Positions 31,171 to 37,358 of a stretch of DNA of 37,358 nucleotides are shown one piece after another. The stretch is from assembly GCA_023257935.1 (NCBI GenBank), contig JALRAZ010000500.1, positions 1 to 37,358 of the forward strand, in the 5' to 3' direction. The translations under genes were made by a program, and so were the position numbers. The notes beneath the pieces are model-generated. The model was not told where the DNA came from, ran no database searches, and saw only the letters and a program-made list of their open reading frames with translations. The stretch comes from Verrucomicrobiota bacterium (GTDB lineage: Bacteria > Verrucomicrobiota > Verrucomicrobiia > Limisphaerales > AAA164-E04). Positions within the stretch are counted from its first letter, which is position 1. Every line of letters begins with the position of its first letter.

Positions 31171-31386
31171 ATGTCACTTATGCCACTATTGGCTGAAATG
31201 TCGGGAAGCTTTCATGTCGGTCTAGCCGCCATCGGATCTGCCATCGGGGTAGGTTTGGTTGGTGCCAAGGCTGCAGAAGCAACAGCTCGCAACCCAGGTG
31301 CATCCACCCAGATTATGGTGATTTCCATCATTCTGGCTGCTCTGGCAGAAGGTATCACCTTTTTCGCGATCTTCCTGGCGAAGTAA
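31171..31386 (+). CDS. atpE: ATP synthase F0 subunit c
   Basis: 71-aa two-helix hairpin: GLAAIGSAIGVGLVGAKAAEATARNPGASTQIMVISIILAALAEGITFFAIFLAK; GAAAGGA RBS-like AAGGA upstream. Confidence 0.96.
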   Translation: MSLMPLLAEMSGSFHVGLAAIGSAIGVGLVGAKAAEATARNPGASTQIMVISIILAALAEGITFFAIFLAK

Positions 31387-31392
31387 GGATCC

Positions 31393-31428
31393 TGAAGTCG
31401 GCTGGAGCACACGCCCCAGCCGACTTCA
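31393..31428 (+). other. Intercistronic perfect hairpin between atpE and atpF
   Basis: 13-bp perfect inverted repeat TGAAGTCGGCTGG (31393-31405) / CCAGCCGACTTCA (31416-31428), 10-nt loop, no T-tract. Confidence 0.8.
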
Positions 31429-31457
31429 AACCCTAACCCGTTTCTAGATAAAATTTT

Positions 31458-32015
31458 ATGACGAACTACATCCTCTTGGCAGCGGCCGCTGCGGCAGCTG
31501 AAGAAGGCAAACTCGATGCCATCACCCGCACATTTGGTTGGCACCCCCAACTCTTTGTCTCTCAGCTCATCGTTTTTGGTATTGTCATCCTGGCCCTTAA
31601 CAAATTCGCCTACAAACCCGTCCTGCAAGTGCTTGAGGATCGCCGTCAGCGCATCGATGAAAGCCTCAAAAACGCCGAAAAAATCAAATCTGAACTCGCC
31701 GAAGCCGAGGCATCGCGAAAGCAGATCATGGAGCAGGCCAATGCTCAGGCCAATAAGCTGATTGAGGAGGCCCGGGCCGCAGCCAACCAGGTCAAGGAAC
31801 AGGAAACCCAGAAGGCTATTTCGCAAGCAGAACAGATCATTGTGAAGGCCAGAGAAGCCGCCCAAGCGGATCACGAGCGCATGCTTGCCGAGTTAAAGCA
31901 AGAGGTCGCTCGGCTGGTTGTGGCCACCACAGCGCAGGTAGCGGGCAAAGTTCTCAGTGATGAGGACCAGAAAAGGTTGGCAGAGGAGGCAAACAAAGAG
32001 ATGGCTGCAGCTTAG
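31458..32015 (+). CDS. atpF: ATP synthase F0 subunit b
   Basis: Hydrophobic N-terminus QLIVFGIVILALNKFAYKPVLQVLEDRRQRIDESLKNAEKIKSELAEAEASRKQIMEQA; position between c and delta. Confidence 0.95.
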   Translation: MTNYILLAAAAAAAEEGKLDAITRTFGWHPQLFVSQLIVFGIVILALNKFAYKPVLQVLEDRRQRIDESLKNAEKIKSELAEAEASRKQIMEQANAQANKLIEEARAAANQVKEQETQKAISQAEQIIVKAREAAQADHERMLAELKQEVARLVVATTAQVAGKVLSDEDQKRLAEEANKEMAAA

Positions 32016-32064
32016 TTTTTAAGCAGGCACACCATGACAAAATCCTGACTGCCAAGCCAAGCGC

Positions 32065-32466
32065 ATGAAAATAACCAAGCAAGCCAGACGCGACGCCAAA
32101 GCACTGTTTCGCTCCTGCATGAGCGAAGGAATGCTGAGTGAGGAGAAAGTCCGTCAAGTTTCTACAGCGGTCCTTGAAAAAAAACCACGTGGTTACCTCG
32201 CAATCCTTTCTCACCTTCTTCACCTAGTTAAATTGGATATCCAGAACCGTACGGCACGGGTGGAATCAGCGCAGGAACTAGATGAAGCCACCCAAGCAAA
32301 GATTCAGGGCAACCTGGTTCAACGCTACGGGAATCAACTCATCACCCATTTTGTCACCAATCCAGGCCTCATTGGAGGTCTAAGGGTTCAGGTTGGAAGC
32401 GACGTCTACGATGGCAGTGTGCGCAGCCGCCTCCAGTCCATCCAGAACGCCTTTAACGAGCAGTAA
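32065..32466 (+). CDS. atpH: ATP synthase F1 subunit delta (short form)
   Basis: C-terminal [32 protein letters not shown] is the delta/OSCP signature; 133 aa. Confidence 0.9.
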   Translation: MKITKQARRDAKALFRSCMSEGMLSEEKVRQVSTAVLEKKPRGYLAILSHLLHLVKLDIQNRTARVESAQELDEATQAKIQGNLVQRYGNQLITHFVTNPGLIGGLRVQVGSDVYDGSVRSRLQSIQNAFNEQ

Positions 32467-32506
32467 CCCAAGCCTACAACCATTTTATTCCAGTTTAAGA
32501 AAGACC

Positions 32507-34038
32507 ATGAGCAACCTAGTTCAAGAAATCGAAGCCCAGATTGCAGGGGCAAAGCAAAGTGTCGCCAAAGAGAACGTTGGCACAGTCCGCGAAATCAGTG
32601 ACGGCGTGGCGAAAATCGAGGGCCTATCTGGCTGCATGCTCAATGAGATGCTCGATTTCGGTAACGGTACCACCGGGCTGGCACTCAATTTGGAAGAAAC
32701 TGAAGTGGGTGCAATCATCCTGGGTGAATACACCGACATTAAGGAAGGAGCCGAAGTCAAAACCACCGGCAAACTCCTGCAGGTACCTGTCGGTAAGGCC
32801 ATGCTGGGGCGCGTGGTCAATGCGCTGGGCCAACCACTGGATGGAAAAGGCCCCATTGAGACCGACACCTACTACCCCGTCGAGAAGATTGCTCCGGGTA
32901 TTGTTACCCGCAAAGCTGTCAACCAACCCGTTCAGACTGGCATCATGGCTGTGGACGCCATGATCCCCATCGGACGCGGTCAGCGAGAACTCATCATTGG
33001 TGATCGCTCAACAGGTAAAACAACGATCGGCATCGACACCATCATCGCCCAAGCTCGCCAGAACAAGGCAGCTGAAGAGGCTGGTAATACCGAACACCGT
33101 CCTCTTTATTGTATTTACGTCGCGGTTGGGCAGAAACAGTCCAATATCGCTCAGGTTATCAACACGCTGGAAAAAGAGGGTGCTATGCCCTATACCATCG
33201 TGGTGAGCGCTGCGGCCTCCGACTCAGCCACCAACCAGTATTTGGTGCCTTTTGCAGGTTGTGCCATGGGTGAGTGGTTCATGGATAATGCCATGGATGC
33301 CCTCATCATCTACGATGATCTCTCCAAGCACGCCGTCGCATATCGCCAGGTCTCACTGGTATTGAAACGACCCTCTGGTCGCGAGGCCTATCCTGGTGAT
33401 GTTTTCTACCTGCACAGTCGCTTGCTAGAACGGTCGGCTCGAGTCAACGAAAACTATGGAGGCGGTTCCCTCACGGCACTTCCCATCATTGAGACTCAAG
33501 CAGGTGACGTCTCTGCTTACATCCCAACTAATGTGATTTCGATCACCGATGGCCAGATCTATCTGGAAACCGACTTGTTCTATCAGGGTATTCGTCCGGC
33601 TATTTCAGTGGGCCTTTCGGTATCGCGTGTGGGTTCTGCTGCGCAGATTAAGGCCATGAAGCAAGTGGCTGGGCGTATCAAGTTGGATTTGGCGCAATTT
33701 CGTGAGTTGGCAGCCTTTGCTCAGTTTGGATCGGATCTGGATGCCAAGACTCAGGCACAACTGGAGCGAGGCAAGCGTATCGTAGAGGTATTCAAGCAAC
33801 CCCAATACAATCCCCTTCCCGTGGAAGGTCAGGTCGCTATCCTCTGGGCCGTTCAAATGGCCACTTCGATGCAATTCCAGTTGATAAGGTGAAGGATTTC
33901 CAGGAGAAACTCACCGACTTCCTGGCGACAAGAAAGGCCGATCTCATGGCACGCATTGTTCAGGAGAAAGCCCTCTCCGATGACCTCACGGCCAATCTCA
34001 AGGCGGCTATCGAGGAGTTTGCTGGCACCTACCAGTGA
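32507..34038 (+). CDS. atpA: ATP synthase F1 subunit alpha, interrupted by an apparent 1-nt deletion at ~33855-33857
   Basis: [18 protein letters not shown] Walker A; start trimmed to [14 protein letters not shown] at 32507. Frame 0 stops at 33892 (461 aa); reading continues at 33856 in the -1 frame as [60 protein letters not shown]-stop (34036-34038), giving 510 aa. Confidence 0.9.
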
Positions 34039-34076
34039 GCGGATACGTTCAACCTTAAATCTCGCCCTAAACGCCC

Positions 34077-34958
34077 ATGCCCAGCACACGTGACATCCGC
34101 CGACGTATCAAGTCGGTGAAGAACACCTCTCAAATCACCAAAGCCATGCAAATGGTAGCGGCCTCCAAGATGCGTCGTGCCCAACAGCAGGCTCTGGCTG
34201 GTCGACCCTACGCAGAGCTGATGAACGAGGTGCTGGCTGAGGTCACTGCAGGAGCCTCAGATTTTTCTCATCCTCTCATGGAGCCATCTGGGGAAGGAAA
34301 GAAACGGGCACTGATCGTCGTCAGCACTGACAAGGGACTATGCGGAGCGCTCAATTCAAACCTGTTGAGGGAAGCTGGCAAGGCCGATAGGGATCAGACG
34401 GTATTCATTTCAGCTGGTCGCAAAGCCGCTCAGTATCTGGCTCGCACCAAGAGGGAACTCCTCGCAGAGTTTTCTTACAAGGACAGTCCTGAGTTTGCCG
34501 AAGCCAGGGCCATCTCAAAGCTGGCACAGGAGCTTTTCCTGAAGGGGGAGGTGTCTGGGGTGGATATCCTGTTTACCAACTTCGTGACGACCCTCAATCA
34601 ACACCCCGAAATCAAGCCATTCCTACCGGTTGCGGAAATCACGGGGATCAAGGCAGGTGTCGAAGGGTCCTCCAGCCAGCAGGAACTCAAAGAAGGTTCT
34701 CAAGACTTTCTTTTTGAACCGGATGCCGGTTCGGTGCTTGCGGAGTTGCTACCTCACTATCTGAATTATCAGATGTATCAGATCTTGCTGGAGTCCAAAG
34801 CGAGCGAACACAGCGCTCGTATGGTTGCCATGAAAAATGCCACCGACAATGCCAATCAGTTGATCAAGGACCTGACTTTGGAATACAACAAACTACGTCA
34901 AGCCATGATCACCAATGAATTGCTGGAGATCACATCAGCAGCCATGGCACTGGGCTAA
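34077..34958 (+). CDS. atpG: ATP synthase F1 subunit gamma
   Basis: STRDIRRRIKSVKNTSQITKAMQMVAASKMRRAQ; STDKGLCGALNSNL; SEHSARMVAMKNATDNANQLI; EITSAAMALG. Confidence 0.97.
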   Translation: MPSTRDIRRRIKSVKNTSQITKAMQMVAASKMRRAQQQALAGRPYAELMNEVLAEVTAGASDFSHPLMEPSGEGKKRALIVVSTDKGLCGALNSNLLREAGKADRDQTVFISAGRKAAQYLARTKRELLAEFSYKDSPEFAEARAISKLAQELFLKGEVSGVDILFTNFVTTLNQHPEIKPFLPVAEITGIKAGVEGSSSQQELKEGSQDFLFEPDAGSVLAELLPHYLNYQMYQILLESKASEHSARMVAMKNATDNANQLIKDLTLEYNKLRQAMITNELLEITSAAMALG

Positions 34959-34980
34959 ATTTCATAACAAGCTACCTTCC

Positions 34981-35005
34981 AAGGGCGACTTCGGTCGCCC
35001 TTTTT
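34981..35005 (+). terminator. Rho-independent terminator after atpG
   Basis: AAGGGCGAC-TTCG-GTCGCCCTT (9-bp stem, UUCG tetraloop) followed by TTT. Confidence 0.9.
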
Positions 35006-35096
35006 GCTGCCCAGGTGCAACGATGTGGCATTCAGCGCAGGCATGGCAAAGATATCGTTGCCCTCTTGGAATGGGACTTACTAGGATGACATCACC

Positions 35097-36101
35097 TTGG
35101 CGGTACGACTCACCATACTGGGCAGTGGCTCCAGAGGCAATTGTGCCTACCTGGAGACAGATCAGGTGCGCTTGCTCATCGATGCTGGATTTAGTGGGAA
35201 ACAAATCCGCCAGCGCCTGGCCACCATAGGCAGGACGCCTGAGACCCTGAACGGAATCCTGCTAACCCATGAGCATTCCGATCATGCTACCGGGCTCAAG
35301 GTTATCGCAGGTAAATTGGGAATCCCTCTTTACGCTAATCGGCTGACACTGGATGCGGTCTCATCTCAGGCCAAATCAACGTTCCAAGGCAAGATCTTCC
35401 AAACAGGCTGTGCCTTCGACATTGGCGATGTCACAGTCGAAACCTTCTCTATTCCCCACGATGCTCAGGATCCAGTTGGTTTTCTTTTGAGAACCGAATC
35501 GGTCAGTATCGGTTTTTTAACAGACCTTGGGCACGCTACTGCCATGGTGCTTGATCGGGTCAGACCGGCCAACGCACTCATCCTGGAAACGAACTATGAC
35601 ACCCAGCTCCTTCAAGCAGACACAAAGCGCCCCTGGAGCATCAAACAACGAATCATGAGTCGGCACGGACACCTAAGTAACGAGGCCGCCGCCAAAGTTG
35701 CTGAGGCACTGATTTCGGATCATCTGAGTCATATCTACATGGCTCACCTATCCAGAGATTGCAACCAACCCGAACTGGCAGAAAAAACCCTGAACCAAGT
35801 TTTCCTTCAAGCCGGGGTTAACCATGTTCGACTGCACCGTACTGAGCAGGATGCCCCCTGCCCGACCTTATGCCTTGATGCATCGGTTCAGGAGAACCCC
35901 ATGGAAGCCCCACCCCAAATCGCTCACCCTCAGAATGAATCAGGCGTTGTTGCCGCAGGTGCCCTGGCCCCAGCCAAAACGATCAATCCCCAGATCAGCG
36001 ACTCTTCGCAAGCAAGCTGTGATGATCATGATGCCTTTTTTAGAAGGCTCATGAATGACCTGCCTCCAACAGAGGAAGACGAGCCAGCTGACGCCTCATG
36101 A
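35097..36101 (+). CDS. MBL-fold metallo-hydrolase (YycJ-like) with extended low-complexity C-terminus
   Basis: LTILGSGSRGNCAYLETDQVRLLIDAGFSGKQIRQRL, LLTHEHSDHATGLKVIAGK, IPHDAQDPVGFLL, GFLTDLGHAT; TTG start, only initiation option after the in-frame stop at 35082. Confidence 0.88.
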   Translation: MAVRLTILGSGSRGNCAYLETDQVRLLIDAGFSGKQIRQRLATIGRTPETLNGILLTHEHSDHATGLKVIAGKLGIPLYANRLTLDAVSSQAKSTFQGKIFQTGCAFDIGDVTVETFSIPHDAQDPVGFLLRTESVSIGFLTDLGHATAMVLDRVRPANALILETNYDTQLLQADTKRPWSIKQRIMSRHGHLSNEAAAKVAEALISDHLSHIYMAHLSRDCNQPELAEKTLNQVFLQAGVNHVRLHRTEQDAPCPTLCLDASVQENPMEAPPQIAHPQNESGVVAAGALAPAKTINPQISDSSQASCDDHDAFFRRLMNDLPPTEEDEPADAS

Positions 36102-37216
36102 AAGAAACCCTGCGATCAGTCACCGATCCGCATCAGCCGATCGAGGCCACCATGCCAAACAACAAGGATGTAGGCATCGGCATCATTGGATCAGGTTTTA
36201 TCGTCAACGACTGTCATCTGCCAGCCTACAACAAGGCCGGGTTCAAGACCCTGGGCTTGGCATCCAGGAATCAAGAAAAAGCCCTGCAAGTAGCTAAAAG
36301 ACACCAAATCCCGTACACCTACCCAACGGTGGAGGCACTGCTTGAGGATGAACGCATTCAGGTGCTAGACATCGCAGTGCCACCCAACGCCCAGCTGGAA
36401 ATGATCCGCAAGGCTGTTACCAAAAAGCATCTTCAAGGTATTTTGGCGCAGAAGCCGCTTGGTATGAACCTGGATGAAGCCTGCGAGGCAGTCTCATTGT
36501 GCGAGCAGGCGGGTATCGCGCTAGCAGTCAATCAGAACATGCGCTATGACCCATCAGTGCGCGCGGCGAAAAACCTGCTAGATGCAGGGAAGTTAGGAGC
36601 CCCAGTCCTGACTACGCTGGACATGAGGGCTATCCCACACTGGATGCCTTGGCAAAAGGATTTGGGGTGGGTGACCCTGCGCATCATGTCCATCCATCAT
36701 CTGGACTGTTTTCGCTACTGGTTTGGAGATCCCCTGAATATTTACTGCAGTGTTTGTCCTGACCCACGCACTCCTTTTGAACATCAGGACGGTATCTGCA
36801 GTTATATCCTTGAATACGCAAGTGGACTGCGTTGCGTTGGCATCGACGATACGTGGACGGGGCCGGCGCGTGAGGGATGTCCTGCCGATATCGGCATTCA
36901 ATGGCGCATTGAAGGGAGTCAAGGGCTCGCAATCGGAGACATTGGCTGGTGCCAAGATCCCTACACCACCCCAAGTCGACTAAGATATGCTTCCATTGGT
37001 GATCATGACTTCCACCAGCCTCAATGGGACCAAAGCTGGTTTCCCGATGCTTTTGCTGGCACCATGGCTCAACTGCTGGTTGGGCTGGAAGGAGGTCAAT
37101 CTCCTGAAATCAGTGGCCGGGACAATCTCAAAACCATGGCCCTGGTTGAGGCTGCCTATCGAAGCTGTGAAGAAAAACGGGCCATCTCGTTGAGTGAAAT
37201 GCTCCCCCTTTCATGA
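36098..37216 (+). CDS. Gfo/Idh/MocA family oxidoreductase
   Basis: VGIGIIGSGFIVNDCHLPAYNKAGFKTLGLASRN, AQKPLGMNLDEACEAVSLCEQAGIALAVNQNMRYDP; 4-nt ATGA overlap with the upstream CDS. Confidence 0.92.
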   Translation: MKETLRSVTDPHQPIEATMPNNKDVGIGIIGSGFIVNDCHLPAYNKAGFKTLGLASRNQEKALQVAKRHQIPYTYPTVEALLEDERIQVLDIAVPPNAQLEMIRKAVTKKHLQGILAQKPLGMNLDEACEAVSLCEQAGIALAVNQNMRYDPSVRAAKNLLDAGKLGAPVLTTLDMRAIPHWMPWQKDLGWVTLRIMSIHHLDCFRYWFGDPLNIYCSVCPDPRTPFEHQDGICSYILEYASGLRCVGIDDTWTGPAREGCPADIGIQWRIEGSQGLAIGDIGWCQDPYTTPSRLRYASIGDHDFHQPQWDQSWFPDAFAGTMAQLLVGLEGGQSPEISGRDNLKTMALVEAAYRSCEEKRAISLSEMLPLS

Positions 37217-37274
37217 CACTTTTGTTTTATCATCATCACAATGCACTGACTCAAAACCAGCTTCACTCGAAAAC

Positions 37275-37358
37275 ATGAAACTAGGCATTATCAATAGCGC
37301 TTTTGAACAGGTCGGCATGGATACTCGCACGGGCCTGGAACATATCGCCAGAATTGGA
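37275..37358 (+). CDS. Partial CDS, probable sugar phosphate isomerase/epimerase N-terminus (runs off the window)
   Basis: ATG at 37275: MKLGIINSAFEQVGMDTRTGLEHIARIG, open to the window end; follows a Gfo/Idh gene. Too short for a firm assignment. Confidence 0.45.
   Translation, partial: MKLGIINSAFEQVGMDTRTGLEHIARIG

Noticed and set aside
31212-31874. 220-aa minus-strand ORF antisense to atpE/atpF
   Set aside because: Spans two real genes and the intercistronic hairpin; low-complexity Leu/Phe/Gly translation, consistent with a shadow ORF.
32393-32506. N-terminal extension of AtpA from the ORF track
   Set aside because: The extra 38 residues overlap atpH in another frame and look non-coding; [14 protein letters not shown] at 32507 is the natural start.
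33851-33862. Programmed -1 ribosomal frameshift in atpA
   Set aside because: GTT CAA ATG does not allow tandem re-pairing in the -1 frame and I saw no obvious stimulatory pseudoknot; sequence error or mutation is simpler. Kept only as an alternative in the finding.

Overview
The window reads as a chromosomal segment from a Verrucomicrobia/PVC-like bacterium. This placement is inferred from protein style (DUF2723 protein, [17 protein letters not shown] pseudopilin, secreted CBM-like and sialidase-like proteins, Gfo/Idh and TIM-barrel sugar proteins). It is mostly housekeeping: gyrB-gyrA, trmL, leuS, aspS, cutA, a hom-thrC-lysC cluster, and an F-type ATP synthase run atpB-E-F-H-A-G. A secreted carbohydrate-related block lies at about 9.8-17.9 kb: sialidase-like protein, a 1200-aa protein with a duplicated ~305-aa domain, a DUF5060-like glycosidase, and a Tat-exported TIM-barrel isomerase. 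I saw no tRNA/rRNA genes, CRISPR array, transposon, prophage or recognisable defence system. I do not think the window holds an obvious undescribed multi-gene system. The observations most worth a second look are: (1) a 1-nt frameshift near the 3' end of atpA that replaces an otherwise perfect C-terminus; (2) an ATP synthase run that ends at atpG with a strong terminator and no atpD/atpC; (3) a 13-bp perfect hairpin between atpE and atpF; (4) the near-exact 915-bp tandem duplication in the 1200-aa gene plus a possible C-terminal module; (5) GyrA Gln/Pro at the positions equivalent to E. coli Ser83/Asp87; (6) a 14-bp-stem hairpin inside the last codons of trmL, convergent to gyrA.
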